The notes below the pieces were generated by a model, which was not told the DNA's origin, made no database searches, and saw only the letters and a program-made list of their open reading frames with translations. Positions 52,087-61,218 of a stretch of 64,000 nucleotides of DNA are shown in pieces. The position numbers and the translations under genes were made by a program. Within the stretch, counting starts at the first letter, position 1. Each line of letters opens with the position of its first letter. The DNA comes from Algibacter marinivivus (GTDB lineage Bacteria; Bacteroidota; Bacteroidia; Flavobacteriales; Flavobacteriaceae), in the NCBI RefSeq assembly GCF_003143755.1, contig NZ_QFRI01000001.1:1138051-1202050 (forward strand). The letters are read 5' to 3'.

Positions 52087-53076
52087 TTATACTAATTTAT
52101 GCTCAATTAAATACTCAGCAATTTGAATGGTGTTAGTTGCTGCACCTTTACGAAGGTTATCTGCAACAATCCACATATTTAAAGTATTAGGTTGTGTTTC
52201 GTCTCTTCTTATACGTCCTACGAAAACCTCATCTTTTTCATGTGCAAAAATAGGCATTGGGTAGGTGTTAGTATCGGTATTATCTTGTACAACAACTCCA
52301 GGAGTTTCATGTAATAATTTACGAACATCAGCCAAATTAAAATCATTTTCAAACTCTACATTTACAGATTCAGAGTGTCCACCCGCAGTAGGAATTCTAA
52401 CAGCAGTTGCAGATACAGAAAATGTTCTATCGTTCATGATTTTTTGAGGCTCTCTGGCTAATTTCATTTCCTCTTTAGTGTATCCATTGTCTTCAAAAAC
52501 ATCACAATGAGGTAATGCATTTCTTCCAATAGGATATGGATAAGCCATTTCGCCTTCAACACCAGCAATTTCGTTTTCTAATTGACGTACAGCTTTTACA
52601 CCAGTACCAGAAACCGATTGGTAAGTAGACACCACAACACGTTTCATTTTATATTTTTTATGAAGCGGATTTAAAGCCATTACTAACTGAATAGTTGAAC
52701 AGTTAGGATTGGCTATAATTTTATCGTCTTTAGTAAGCTCATCAGCATTAATTTCAGGAACCACTAATTTTTTTGTTGGATCCATTCTCCAAGCAGAAGA
52801 ATTATCTACTACTGTAGTACCAACCTCTGCAAATTTAGGAGCCCATTCTAATGATGTGCCTCCTCCTGCTGAAAATAAGGCAATATCTGGTTTCATAGAG
52901 ACAGCAGTCTCTAAAACAACAACCTTATAGTCTTTTCCTTTGTATGTTATCGATTTACCTAAAGAACGTTCAGAAGCAACAGGAATTAATTCTGTTACGG
53001 GAAAATTACGTTCTGCAAGAACTTTCAACATCACTTCGCCAACCATTCCAGTGGCACCAACTACAGCTACTTTCAT
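52087..53076 (-). CDS. asd: Aspartate-semialdehyde dehydrogenase
   Basis: Reduces aspartyl-phosphate to the semialdehyde for lysine, threonine, methionine and diaminopimelate synthesis. The 329-residue protein starts MKVAVVGATGMVGEVMLKVL (NADP loop), and has the catalytic Cys in ANPNCSTIQ, the substrate loop and His in PTAGGHSES. Flanked by two terminators, so it is a single-gene unit. Confidence 0.97.
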   Translation of the reverse strand: MKVAVVGATGMVGEVMLKVLAERNFPVTELIPVASERSLGKSITYKGKDYKVVVLETAVSMKPDIALFSAGGGTSLEWAPKFAEVGTTVVDNSSAWRMDPTKKLVVPEINADELTKDDKIIANPNCSTIQLVMALNPLHKKYKMKRVVVSTYQSVSGTGVKAVRQLENEIAGVEGEMAYPYPIGRNALPHCDVFEDNGYTKEEMKLAREPQKIMNDRTFSVSATAVRIPTAGGHSESVNVEFENDFNLADVRKLLHETPGVVVQDNTDTNTYPMPIFAHEKDEVFVGRIRRDETQPNTLNMWIVADNLRKGAATNTIQIAEYLIEHKLV

Positions 53077-53138
53077 TTTTTCTAGCTTTAATAAATTTGT
53101 GAGGACAAAACTAAGTATTAATTCTATTTTAGAGTATA

Positions 53139-53174
53139 AAAAAAGCCCTCATTTTCAATAAACAAGGGCTTTTT
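53139..53174 (-). terminator. Terminator of mscL
   Basis: AAAAAGCCCT ... AGGGCTTTTT with a 15-base loop. The minus-strand side has a T-run, matching the mscL reading direction; a shorter T-run on the plus side may make it bidirectional. Confidence 0.8.
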
Positions 53175-53188
53175 AACAACAAATAACA

Positions 53189-53217
53189 CATTGTTATTTA
53201 TTTAACATATTGTTATT
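53189..53217. repeat. Two adjacent short palindromes (AAATAACA/TGTTATTT and TAACA/TGTTA)
   Basis: Two back-to-back inverted repeats share the phrase ATTGTTATTT and run into the mscL stop codon. Possibly a regulatory or mRNA-end structure; no family recognised. Confidence 0.35.
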
Positions 53218-53614
53218 TTTTAAGCAAATCTCTTATTTCGGCTAGTAGATCTTCTTGAGATGGTCCTGCTGGAGCTGGTTCTTCTGCTGGAGCTTTAGTT
53301 TTGTTGTAGGCCTTAACAATTAAGAACATAACAAACCCAACTATAATAAGATTTACTATTGTGTTTACCCAAGATCCCCACATAATAGCATTTTCTGGAG
53401 TTGTAACAACACCTTCAGCATTAACAACAGCTTCAGATAGGACTACTTTTAACTCAGCAAAATCCATTCCTCCAGAGAAATGACCTACTACAGGCATAAC
53501 GATATTGTCAACAAAACCTTTAACAACACCTCCAATAGCTCCTGCCATAATAACGGCAACTGCAAATTCCACAACGTTACCCGTCATGATAAATTCTTTG
53601 AATTCTTTTAACAT
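53213..53614 (-). CDS. mscL: Large-conductance mechanosensitive channel
   Basis: A pentameric tension-gated pore that releases solutes on osmotic downshock. The 133-residue protein begins MLKEFKEFIMTGNVVEFAVAVIMAGAI (split for length) with two membrane helices (about 17-45 and 80-105) and a charged C-terminal helix SQEDLLAEIRDLLKK. Typical length. Separated by its own terminator from asd. Confidence 0.97.
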   Translation of the reverse strand: MLKEFKEFIMTGNVVEFAVAVIMAGAIGGVVKGFVDNIVMPVVGHFSGGMDFAELKVVLSEAVVNAEGVVTTPENAIMWGSWVNTIVNLIIVGFVMFLIVKAYNKTKAPAEEPAPAGPSQEDLLAEIRDLLKK

Positions 53615-53685
53615 TTTAATTAGTTTTAATGGTTAAATATATTAATTGTGACCAAGATAACTAAAAAAGTCACATGTTGGAATAA

Positions 53686-54801
53686 TTAGTAATTAATAAA
53701 AGTGCGTTTAACTCGCTGAGAGATAGAAGTAATCAACTCGTAAGAAATTGTATTTGCAGAATCAGCCAAGGTTTCAGCTGTAATTGTATTACCGTCAAAA
53801 ACAATAACTTCATCACCTTCTTTACAATCAATATCAGTAATATTAACCATAATCATATCCATACAAACATTACCAATAATAGATGCTTTTTGTCCATTTA
53901 TGGTAACAAAACCCTTTCCGTTGCCATAAATTCTACTAATACCATCGGCATGACCTAGTGGTAAGGTAGCTGTTTTTGTAATTAATCTATCGCTTTTATA
54001 GGCACGGTTGTAGCCCACAGACTCACCTTTTTTAATTTTATGGATTTGAGATATAACCGTTTTTAAACTAGCAACAGGTTTTAAATGAGCACTTTCTTTT
54101 TCAGAATTTCCAAAACCGTAGAGACCAATTCCAGAACGTACCATATCAAAATGAGCTTCAGGATAATTTAAAATCCCAGAGGTATTGCTCATATGTAAAA
54201 AAGGCATGTACCCAATTTCAGCTTCAAAATTTTCAGCAATTGCTTTAAAACTATTAATCTGATTTAATGTAAAGTCCCGTTCATTTAAATCTTCACTAGC
54301 TGCTAAATGAGAAAATAAAGATTTCACTTTTACTACACTTGTAGCCGTTACTTTTGAAACCACATATTCTAAATCATTTTCCCAAAACCCTAAACGATTC
54401 AAACCGGTATTAAACTTTATATGTACAGGATATTCGTTTTGCTTTTCAGAAGAAGCAAATGCAATAAATTCATTTAAAATTTTAGCATTATATAGATTAG
54501 GCTCCAAGCAATTTTCAATAATAACATCAAAATTAATAGCTAATGTATGAAGTACTAAAATGGGTTTGGTAATACCAGCTTTCCTTAATGTTATGCCTTC
54601 ATTAGCATAAGCAACAGCAAAATAATCCACATCTAAATCTTGTAGGTATTTAGCAATTTTTTGTGCATCACTTCCATAAGCAAAAGCTTTAACAACCGCT
54701 AAAAACTTAGTTTCAGGTTGTAATTTTGATTTTAGATATTCAAAATTATGTTTAAGTGCTTTTAGGTCTATTTCAAGCACCGTTTCTTGTGCTTTAAGCA
54801 T
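53686..54801 (-). CDS. alr: Alanine racemase
   Basis: A PLP enzyme that makes D-alanine for peptidoglycan. Seen are the PLP Lys in [44 protein letters not shown] and the catalytic Tyr in [11 protein letters not shown] place the start at ATG 54801 ([16 protein letters not shown]), which overlaps the tdk stop by 8 bases; a longer frame to 54837 would overlap by 44. Cotranscribed after tdk. Confidence 0.95.
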   Translation of the reverse strand: MLKAQETVLEIDLKALKHNFEYLKSKLQPETKFLAVVKAFAYGSDAQKIAKYLQDLDVDYFAVAYANEGITLRKAGITKPILVLHTLAINFDVIIENCLEPNLYNAKILNEFIAFASSEKQNEYPVHIKFNTGLNRLGFWENDLEYVVSKVTATSVVKVKSLFSHLAASEDLNERDFTLNQINSFKAIAENFEAEIGYMPFLHMSNTSGILNYPEAHFDMVRSGIGLYGFGNSEKESAHLKPVASLKTVISQIHKIKKGESVGYNRAYKSDRLITKTATLPLGHADGISRIYGNGKGFVTINGQKASIIGNVCMDMIMVNITDIDCKEGDEVIVFDGNTITAETLADSANTISYELITSISQRVKRTFINY

Positions 54802-55441
54802 TAGCATCCTTGGGTTTTGTGTTAACTTCTTCGGCATCGTTAACTTTCATATTCCTGACTTTATCCCTAATCATCGCTTTATAATAAGCAGCTCTACTTA
54901 AAGGCTCATATTCGTTAACTTCACCTAATAAAACTAAATTATCATCTTGATTTTTTCTGTAACTATATTGCGCTAAATTCCCTGTTCTTGTACAAACGGC
55001 ATGCACTTTAGTTACATATTCTGCTGTAGCCATTAGGTTGGGCATTGGCCCAAAGGGGTTGCCTTTAAAATCCATATCCAAACCAGCTACAATAACTCGA
55101 ACACCTTTGTTTGCTAAATCGTTACATACCCGTACAATTTCATCATCAAAAAACTGAGCCTCATCAATACCAACCACATCACAACCATCAGCCAAAATAG
55201 GGATATTAGCAGCAGCAGGAACAGGTGTAGATCGAATTTGATTTTCATCATGAGAGACTACCATATCTTCATCATAACGCACATCAATAGCAGGTTTAAA
55301 AATTTCAACTTTTTGTCTAGCAAACTGCGCACGCTTTAGCCTACGAATCAATTCTTCCGTTTTTCCAGAAAACATGGAGCCACAGATAACTTCAATCCAT
55401 CCAAATTGTTCTTTATGATTTACTGTATTTTCAAGAAACAT
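54794..55441 (-). CDS. tdk: Thymidine kinase (type II)
   Basis: Phosphorylates thymidine for salvage. The 215-residue protein has Walker [12 protein letters not shown], Walker B-like [10 protein letters not shown], and the lasso region with [17 protein letters not shown]; the zinc site seems reduced to one clear Cys. The 3' end overlaps alr, an arrangement repeated in many Flavobacteriia. Confidence 0.95.
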   Translation of the reverse strand: MFLENTVNHKEQFGWIEVICGSMFSGKTEELIRRLKRAQFARQKVEIFKPAIDVRYDEDMVVSHDENQIRSTPVPAAANIPILADGCDVVGIDEAQFFDDEIVRVCNDLANKGVRVIVAGLDMDFKGNPFGPMPNLMATAEYVTKVHAVCTRTGNLAQYSYRKNQDDNLVLLGEVNEYEPLSRAAYYKAMIRDKVRNMKVNDAEEVNTKPKDANA

Positions 55442-55548
55442 TTCGTAATTTTAACACTAAAACAAAGCAATTTATCGTTTGTATAAAGGTGGCGTAAATT
55501 TATTAAAAAACAAAAGCCTAAAGTGCAATAATTTAAAATTTATAAACA

Positions 55549-56292
55549 ATGAAGAAGAAGCTTGAATCTGAATTGGTCAGTATAGCACATAGAATTCTTA
55601 AATTAAAAGGAAAAGAGGATGTTGTTAAAATGCATGCCGAAGTTTCTGCGCTTTATGAGAAACTATCGGTGTTAAAATTTGCACACGAAAATTTTGAAGG
55701 CGATATACCAACTATTGGCAATGATTCTTCGTTTTTCGATATGTTGGACAGTGCTTTCAATAATAAAGTGAGTGATAATATTGAAGTTGAGGATAAAATA
55801 TACATCAATCTTGATGAGGTTGAAGACGACGATATTATGGAGCCAGTAATGAATAAAATCAAAGATATGGTGGCGCATATGCCAGAAGAGACTGAAGAAA
55901 CTGATACCGTTTTTGAAGAAGCCATTCCTAAAGAGCCTGTTAAAAAGCACAACTTAGAAGATATCACTGCTGGATTTGAGGATATACCTGTTTTTGAACC
56001 TATATCAAAATTAAAAAATGGAGTTGCTAATGGAAAAAAATCATTGAATGATAAACTTAAAGTTGGCGGATTTAATATTGGACTTAACGATAAAATAGCT
56101 TTCATAAAACATCTATTTAATGGGAAAAGTGAAGATTATGACCGTGTAATGTCTCAACTAAACACCTCAGTTTCATTGGAAGATGCAAGGCGTTTTATAG
56201 ATAATATGGTAAAACCAGATTACAATAATTGGGAAGGAAAAGAAGAGTTTGAAGAACGCTTCATAGAAATTATAGAAGCAAAGTTTAATTAA
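55549..56292 (+). CDS. Conserved flavobacterial protein with N-terminal coiled-coil and C-terminal helical domain
   Basis: A 247-residue cytoplasmic protein. Residues 1-45 form a coiled-coil (ALYEKLSVLKFAHENF), 50-160 are acidic and low complexity (DEVEDDDIMEP, PEETEETDTVFEE), and 165-247 are a compact helical domain (GLNDKIAFIKHLFNGKSEDYD, FIDNMVKPDYNNWEGKEEF, EIIEAKFN). No enzyme motif is seen. Homologues with this tail seem widespread in the family, but the function is unknown to me. A 150-codon frame on the opposite strand is a by-product of its composition. Confidence 0.75.
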   Translation: MKKKLESELVSIAHRILKLKGKEDVVKMHAEVSALYEKLSVLKFAHENFEGDIPTIGNDSSFFDMLDSAFNNKVSDNIEVEDKIYINLDEVEDDDIMEPVMNKIKDMVAHMPEETEETDTVFEEAIPKEPVKKHNLEDITAGFEDIPVFEPISKLKNGVANGKKSLNDKLKVGGFNIGLNDKIAFIKHLFNGKSEDYDRVMSQLNTSVSLEDARRFIDNMVKPDYNNWEGKEEFEERFIEIIEAKFN

Positions 56293-56298
56293 AATTGG

Positions 56299-56394
56299 GG
56301 TGTTACCACGCCGAAAAAGGCGCGGTCGTGCTTTTCGTTCATAGTTTTGGCTCGATGCGCGCCTCGCCAAAAGCTAACCACTGCAATCACTAAC
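56299..56394. repeat. Dispersed intergenic repeat, diverged copy 3
   Basis: Starts GGTGTTACCAC and contains CGGTCGTGCTTTTCG, echoing GGCGTTACCAC ... GGTCGGGCTTTC of copies 1 and 2, and ends CTGCAATCACTAAC against CAATCCCTAACGC. A small GCGCC-type hairpin (GCCGAAAAAGGC) is inserted after the start. It ends 5 bases before rsmI. Confidence 0.55.
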
Positions 56395-56398
56395 ACAA

Positions 56399-57073
56399 AT
56401 GAGTAAACTCTTCATAGTCCCAACCCCTATTGGAAATTTAAAAGACATTACATTCAGAGCTATAGAAGTTCTTAAAGAAGTCGATTTAATTCTAGCAGAA
56501 GACACCAGAACATCAGGGAAACTATTAAAACATTTTGAGATTTCAACACATATGCAATCGCATCATATGCATAATGAGCATAAAACGGTTGAAAGTATTA
56601 TTCAAAAATTAAAATCAGGAACATCAGTAGCATTAATATGTGATGCAGGAACACCAGCCATTTCAGACCCTGGTTTTTTACTCTCCCGTGCTTGTATTGA
56701 AAACAATATAGAAATAGAGTGTTTACCTGGAGCTACGGCATTTGTACCAGCATTGGTAAATTCTGGATTACCAAATGATAAATTTGTGTTTGAAGGTTTC
56801 TTACCTGTTAAAAAAGGGCGTCAAACTAGATTATTACTTTTAGCTGAAGAAACTAGAACCATGATTTTTTACGAAAGCCCTCATAAATTAGTAAAAACCT
56901 TAGGACATTTTTGTGAGTATTTTGGAGAAGACAGACAGGTGACTGTATCCAGAGAATTAACCAAATTGTTTGAAGAAACAATTCGTGGAACAACTAAAGA
57001 GGTTTTAGAATATTACACCAACAAACCACCTAAAGGAGAGATTGTTGTTGTGGTTGGTGGAAAAAGTAAATAG
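56399..57073 (+). CDS. rsmI: 16S rRNA (cytidine1402-2'-O)-methyltransferase
   Basis: Methylates the ribose of C1402 in the 30S decoding centre, SAM-dependent. The 224-residue protein shows LFIVPTPIGNLKDIT, AEDTRTSGKLL, ICDAGTPAISDPG, LPGATAFVPALVNSGLP and VSRELTKLFEE. Length is short by the C-terminal domain seen in E. coli, as is usual in Bacteroidota. Confidence 0.95.
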   Translation: MSKLFIVPTPIGNLKDITFRAIEVLKEVDLILAEDTRTSGKLLKHFEISTHMQSHHMHNEHKTVESIIQKLKSGTSVALICDAGTPAISDPGFLLSRACIENNIEIECLPGATAFVPALVNSGLPNDKFVFEGFLPVKKGRQTRLLLLAEETRTMIFYESPHKLVKTLGHFCEYFGEDRQVTVSRELTKLFEETIRGTTKEVLEYYTNKPPKGEIVVVVGGKSK

Positions 57074-57088
57074 TATTAAAACATCAAA

Positions 57089-57433
57089 ATGAATATAGAA
57101 TCATTCAAGAATAAATTAAAAGAAACTCCAAAACAAATTGAGTTTTCCGAAACTATGAAAGTTATTGACGAAAACTACACGTTTTCACCAACAGCTTTTA
57201 AAAACGGAATACTAGAAAATGCAGAAGGTCAAAATTCAGGATCATGCAAATTATTTGCTTTTGCAAAAGAGCAAGGACTATCAAAAGACGAAACATTGGC
57301 TTGTTTTGGGCAATATTATTTTGAAGATGTTTTAAAAGATCCAAATGGTGAAGGACATCAAAATATTAGAAATTTTATGGAAACTGGTTTTGAGGGTTTA
57401 AGTTTTAAAACGAATCCATTAATAAAAAAATAG
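57089..57433 (+). CDS. HopJ-domain protein
   Basis: A 114-residue protein of the HopJ family (FSETMKVIDENYTFSPTAF, NAEGQNSGSCKLFAFAKEQG, CFGQYYFEDVL, PNGEGHQNIRNFM). The family was named from a Pseudomonas type III effector, but it is common in free-living bacteria without that system, so an effector role should not be assumed. It starts 15 bases after rsmI and is probably cotranscribed. Function unknown. Confidence 0.85.
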   Translation: MNIESFKNKLKETPKQIEFSETMKVIDENYTFSPTAFKNGILENAEGQNSGSCKLFAFAKEQGLSKDETLACFGQYYFEDVLKDPNGEGHQNIRNFMETGFEGLSFKTNPLIKK

Positions 57434-57457
57434 ACATTCCTTTATTTTTTAAAAGAT

Positions 57458-58033
57458 ATGAAAGCGCTTCTACATGAGATTAAAGAATGTACCATTTGTA
57501 AAGAACATTTGGTTTTAGGGCCAAGACCTGTAGTTTCTGCGCATCCAGAATCTAAAATTGTAATTATTGGGCAAGCACCAGGAACAAAAGTCCATGCTTC
57601 TGGTATACCTTGGGATGATGCTAGTGGTAGACAATTACGAAAATGGTTAAATGTAACAGATGAAGAATTCTATGATGAAAAAAAGTTTGCCATAATACCT
57701 ATGGGGTTTTGTTATCCAGGAAAAGGAAAAACAGGTGATTTACCACCACGACCAGAATGTGCTCCACAATGGCACAAACCCTTGTTTGATGAACTCAAAA
57801 ATGTGGAGTTGGTTATTTTAATAGGCATGTATGCCCAAAAGTATTACCTAGGAAAGGCCGCGAAAAAAACCTTAACGGAGACTGTAGATAATTTCCAAGA
57901 ATATTTACCAAAATATTTGCCTTTACCACATCCATCGCCTAGAAATAGATTTTGGCTGACAAAGAATCCTTGGTTTGAGGTTGAGGTTTTGCCAGTTTTG
58001 AGGGAACAAGTTAGAAAAATGTTAAGACATTAG
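57458..58033 (+). CDS. Uracil-DNA glycosylase-superfamily protein
   Basis: A 191-residue protein with the UDG fold. Motif A is IIGQAPGTKVHASGIPWDD and the second motif LPLPHPSPRNRFW. Two Cys near the N-terminus (CTICKEH) and two more (GFCYPGKGKT ... PECAPQWH) could hold an iron-sulfur cluster as in family 4/5 enzymes. It may remove uracil or another damaged base; the exact subfamily and activity are uncertain. It follows the HopJ gene by 24 bases. Confidence 0.8.
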   Translation: MKALLHEIKECTICKEHLVLGPRPVVSAHPESKIVIIGQAPGTKVHASGIPWDDASGRQLRKWLNVTDEEFYDEKKFAIIPMGFCYPGKGKTGDLPPRPECAPQWHKPLFDELKNVELVILIGMYAQKYYLGKAAKKTLTETVDNFQEYLPKYLPLPHPSPRNRFWLTKNPWFEVEVLPVLREQVRKMLRH

Positions 58034-58034
58034 T

Positions 58035-59420
58035 TTACTTTATATCCAAATCAATAACAGTATCAGAATCAACAATAAACTTCGCTTTTTCAAATTTTGG
58101 AGCACCCATAAAACCCTTAGCGTTATTTGAAAATACAAATGGCTCACTTGGGATACCTAAAAAATTGGTATCTAGTTTTTCATTATTATTCACATCATGA
58201 TATGCCATTACTGCATAATCTCCTTTAGGAATAGAGTAAAACATAACAGAGACTCTGCCATTAACAACGTTACTTTTAGCAGCTTTAATAGGCTGTCTTT
58301 TTTTATAATTTTTCTCACTATTTACAAGCATCAATGCTATTTTACCACTATTTTTTTTAACATTAAAATTCACTTTAATATTAACAGTATTCTTAAAAAG
58401 TGAATCTGATAATTGTTTGTTTGGATTCATTTGATGTGTATTCATCATCTTGTAATCTATATAAGGAATCCCAAAGTTTTTTTGAAATGCATTGACTAAG
58501 TTTTTATTATCATCAAAACTATAATCGTTGAAATTTAAAGTTTCAGAATTAATTTTTGCCGCTACAGTTGTATCATCTTCAAAGTTGAAATTATCAAGTT
58601 TAATGGTTTTTACAGTTGGATTATTTCGACTTAAAAATTGAATTTCTTTATTTGTAACATCATAAACTATACTCCATTGCGTTTGTGTTGTTCTAGTTGG
58701 TAATAAGGTTTTAAACAGGGCTTCAGAATCTATAGTATTATCTAAATTTAATTTTGAAATACTATGAGATAAATGGCAATACCTATCTAAAGAACGTCCT
58801 GAGGTTTTGTCTACAGTATCTTTATGAGTCGCCCAATAGTTTTGAGAATTTTTATAGTTACTATTCGTGATTAATTGATGATTATCAGACGACTCAATAA
58901 GTTGAGTTTTACCATTTATAAATTCAATAATTGCTGATTTACCTGAAGTATCTGTTATAAAATAATGCACTTTTGCCATTACGGGAATAATCGTGATTTG
59001 TTTTAAAGAGTCAATAACTTCATCTACAGTTTTATAATTGTCTAATTGAAATTGAATCCATTCTAATTCAGAAATCGTTTTTGAATTTTTGAAAACTTCA
59101 TATTCGCAATCATCTTGATTCCAAAGTTGTTCAACAACTAAACCTTCCTCATTCATACCTCCAAAAGGAAACTCTTTTCCTATTTGATTAAAAGTAATTG
59201 AGCCATATTTTGATGTCCACGATGCAGTATGTTCTCCTTTAAAATTATACCCATTTTTAAAAACACCTTTACTATTTTTTATGATATAACCATGGCTGTA
59301 TTGCCAGTCGAAATTTTTAGCAAAATACACCCCATTTTTAGCACGACACATAAATGCAGAACATGCTGAGGCTTTTATTGAAGCAAAAAGAATGATAATA
59401 GTTAAAAAGAATGCTCTCAT
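58035..59420 (-). CDS. Exported linear-amide C-N hydrolase (choloylglycine-hydrolase-like, Ntn) fused to DUF2141
   Basis: A 461-residue two-domain secreted protein. The signal peptide ends IKASA, leaving Cys20 of CSAFMCRAKNG as the N-terminal nucleophile of the Ntn-hydrolase fold; KNFDWQYSHG, FPFGGMNEEGLVVEQLW and NSNYKNSQNYW follow. Residues about 345-461 form a DUF2141 domain (GKIALMLVNSEKNY, YSIPKGDYAVMAYHDVNNN, KLDTNFLGIPSEPF). The enzyme may hydrolyse an N-acyl or linear amide; the substrate is unknown. It is convergent with the glycosylase gene (1 base apart). Confidence 0.85.
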   Translation of the reverse strand: MRAFFLTIIILFASIKASACSAFMCRAKNGVYFAKNFDWQYSHGYIIKNSKGVFKNGYNFKGEHTASWTSKYGSITFNQIGKEFPFGGMNEEGLVVEQLWNQDDCEYEVFKNSKTISELEWIQFQLDNYKTVDEVIDSLKQITIIPVMAKVHYFITDTSGKSAIIEFINGKTQLIESSDNHQLITNSNYKNSQNYWATHKDTVDKTSGRSLDRYCHLSHSISKLNLDNTIDSEALFKTLLPTRTTQTQWSIVYDVTNKEIQFLSRNNPTVKTIKLDNFNFEDDTTVAAKINSETLNFNDYSFDDNKNLVNAFQKNFGIPYIDYKMMNTHQMNPNKQLSDSLFKNTVNIKVNFNVKKNSGKIALMLVNSEKNYKKRQPIKAAKSNVVNGRVSVMFYSIPKGDYAVMAYHDVNNNEKLDTNFLGIPSEPFVFSNNAKGFMGAPKFEKAKFIVDSDTVIDLDIK

Positions 59421-59510
59421 TTTTCCAGATATTAAAATTATACTCCAAAACTATACGAAAAGACAATAAAAAAAATTGACCTATGGTAAGAAAACCAGAT
59501 TTAGTAGGTT

Positions 59511-60098
59511 TTATTCCTTTAGAAGTTGTTTTTTCAGTCGACTTAACGATTCAGGAGTAATACCAATATAGGATGCAATCATATAATTAGGGATAGATTT
59601 TAAAACCTCTGGTCTACCTTTTACAAGATTTAAATACCTAGTTTTGGCATCGTCTAACAAAAAAGAAGAAGATCTTTCGAAGAAATCAATATATAGAAAC
59701 TCACTAATACGCCTTCCAAAAGTATTAAAGGCTTTACTGTTTTTATACATGTTTTGAACGTTTTCAAAAGATAATGCTAATAATTCTACATCAGATAAAC
59801 ATTCAATATTTATGCGCCCTTTATTTTGGGTTAAAAAGCTACTATACGATGAGCAATAAGAGTTTTCAAAATAAAATTGCGTTGTAAATTCTTCGCCATC
59901 TTTAAGGTAATATGATCGAAGTGTGCCATTATTAACAAAATACACATACTTACTTGTAGCGCCTTCTTTTACAATTACATCCTTTTTTTTGAAATGGAAA
60001 ACCTCAAGTTTATTAACTAGATGCTTTTTTTCTTCATCGTTAAGATCTACAATTTTAGAAAAGAAGGATGTTATTTTTGAGAAATCTACTCCTTTCAT
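59511..60098 (-). CDS. Crp/Fnr-family transcription regulator
   Basis: A 195-residue regulator: cyclic-nucleotide-binding fold (FHFKKKDVIVKEGATSKYVYFV, about 28-50) and a C-terminal helix-turn-helix (IPNYMIASYIGITPESLSRLKKQLLK, seen in part as SYIGITPESLSRLKK). No Cys cluster for an FNR iron-sulfur centre. I choose ATG 60098, which overlaps the stop of the upstream gene by one base (TAATG). It may control its upstream neighbour and the OsmC gene beyond it; that is inference. Confidence 0.85.
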   Translation of the reverse strand: MKGVDFSKITSFFSKIVDLNDEEKKHLVNKLEVFHFKKKDVIVKEGATSKYVYFVNNGTLRSYYLKDGEEFTTQFYFENSYCSSYSSFLTQNKGRINIECLSDVELLALSFENVQNMYKNSKAFNTFGRRISEFLYIDFFERSSSFLLDDAKTRYLNLVKGRPEVLKSIPNYMIASYIGITPESLSRLKKQLLKE

Positions 60099-60688
60099 TA
60101 AATATGCTTTCCTTTTTCCCAACCATGCTTGCCTAAATACTGGTTGCCACTTTCAACAGCACCACCTTCAATAGAGGTCCCCATACTATCATTCCATCTA
60201 TTGAGATAACCAAACAAAGAAATTACCCCAAGCATTTCAACAATTTCACCTTCATCCCAATGCTCATATAAACGTTTTTTTATTTCCTCGTCAACACCGT
60301 TTGGAACTTGAGAGGCTTGTAAAGAAAAATCTAAAGCAACACGTTCTGCTTCACTAAAGGCTGGATGTGTTCTGTATTCCCAAATATTATCCAGTTGTTC
60401 TTGTTCTGCACCATAACGTTCGGCTGCACGAATTGCATGTGCTTGACAATATCTGCACCCAGTCGAGTTACTACTCACCCAAGCAATCATACGTTTTAAA
60501 GCAGATGTTACTCTGCCCTCATTAGCCATAACCGCCTTATTTAAATTAATAAATGCTTTACTTATGGCGGGTCTGCGTTGCATGGTTAGTACCGAGTTTG
60601 GGCAAAACCCTAAAGTTTCATTAAAAAATTCGGCAAGCTTTTTGGTGTCTAAATCGTGATCAGCAGATAATGGTGTTACTAAAGGCAT
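60098..60688 (-). CDS. AhpD/carboxymuconolactone-decarboxylase-like peroxidase-related protein
   Basis: A 196-residue helical protein with the AhpD-type CxxC-x3-H site GCRYCQAHAIRAAERYG, here Cys-Arg-Tyr-Cys with the conserved His. Such proteins reduce peroxides or serve as thiol redox partners. It lies next to an OsmC-like peroxidase gene (divergent) and is translationally coupled to the Crp-like regulator, so a peroxide or organic-hydroperoxide response is plausible. Confidence 0.82.
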   Translation of the reverse strand: MPLVTPLSADHDLDTKKLAEFFNETLGFCPNSVLTMQRRPAISKAFINLNKAVMANEGRVTSALKRMIAWVSSNSTGCRYCQAHAIRAAERYGAEQEQLDNIWEYRTHPAFSEAERVALDFSLQASQVPNGVDEEIKKRLYEHWDEGEIVEMLGVISLFGYLNRWNDSMGTSIEGGAVESGNQYLGKHGWEKGKHI

Positions 60689-60716
60689 ATTTTGTTTTTT
60701 AAATAGTATTTTTGAA

Positions 60717-60724
60717 GCTACAAG
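60717..60724 (+). promoter_or_regulatory. -7 box (TATTTTTG) of the OsmC-like gene
   Basis: TATTTTTG fits the consensus, 23 bases before the ATG at 60748; a TTTG at 60691-60694 is a possible -33 but the spacer (22) is long. Confidence 0.4.
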
Positions 60725-60747
60725 TTAACAAAAAATAATTCAGAAAA

Positions 60748-61170
60748 ATGACAAATAAGGTTACTACAAAATGGTTAGGAAATATGAGGTTTGAAAGTAC
60801 AAACCCGTCAGGGCATAACTTGTTTATTGATGCTGGTGAAGAAAGTGGAGGGAAAAGTGAAGGCTACCGACCCAAAGCATTAATGTTATCTGGTTTAGCA
60901 GGATGTTCTGGACTAGACGTTGCAGCTTTAATAAAAAAAATGAAGCTAAATGTTGATGACTTCAAAATAGAGACTGAAGCAAATTTAACAGAAGAGCACC
61001 CAAAATATTACGATAAAGTGGCTATGCATTTTCATTTTTATGGAGATGATTTAAATGAAAAAAAACTGCAAAGAGCTGTAGATTTATCCATTGAAAAATA
61101 TTGTGGTGTTATGGAAATGTTTCGTCAATTTTCAGAATTAAGTATAGAAACTCATTTTCATAAAAAATAA
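60748..61170 (+). CDS. OsmC/Ohr-family peroxidase-like protein
   Basis: A 140-residue OsmC-fold protein. The redox pair is Cys in LAGCSGLDV and Cys in KYCGVMEMF, the positions used to reduce organic hydroperoxides. N-terminal strand TTKWLGNMRFEST and GGKSEGYRPKALMLSG match the family. Divergent from the AhpD-like/Crp-like pair, 59 bases apart, and 48 bases before recJ. Confidence 0.88.
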   Translation: MTNKVTTKWLGNMRFESTNPSGHNLFIDAGEESGGKSEGYRPKALMLSGLAGCSGLDVAALIKKMKLNVDDFKIETEANLTEEHPKYYDKVAMHFHFYGDDLNEKKLQRAVDLSIEKYCGVMEMFRQFSELSIETHFHKK

Positions 61171-61218
61171 AAAGGAATACTACCCGTTGAACTTTTATCA
61201 AATCTCATACCCCTCTCA

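Noticed and set aside
55653-56105. A 150-codon minus-strand frame antisense to the conserved coiled-coil protein
   Set aside because: Ser-rich low-complexity translation produced by the acidic codons of the sense gene; no family resemblance or start context.
57089-57433. Type III effector because of the HopJ name
   Set aside because: No type III system in view and the family is widespread in free-living bacteria.
59481-59500. CTATGGTAAG near the Crp-like gene as a fifth regulator site
   Set aside because: Only one GTAAG half-site; the matching CTTAC arm is absent.
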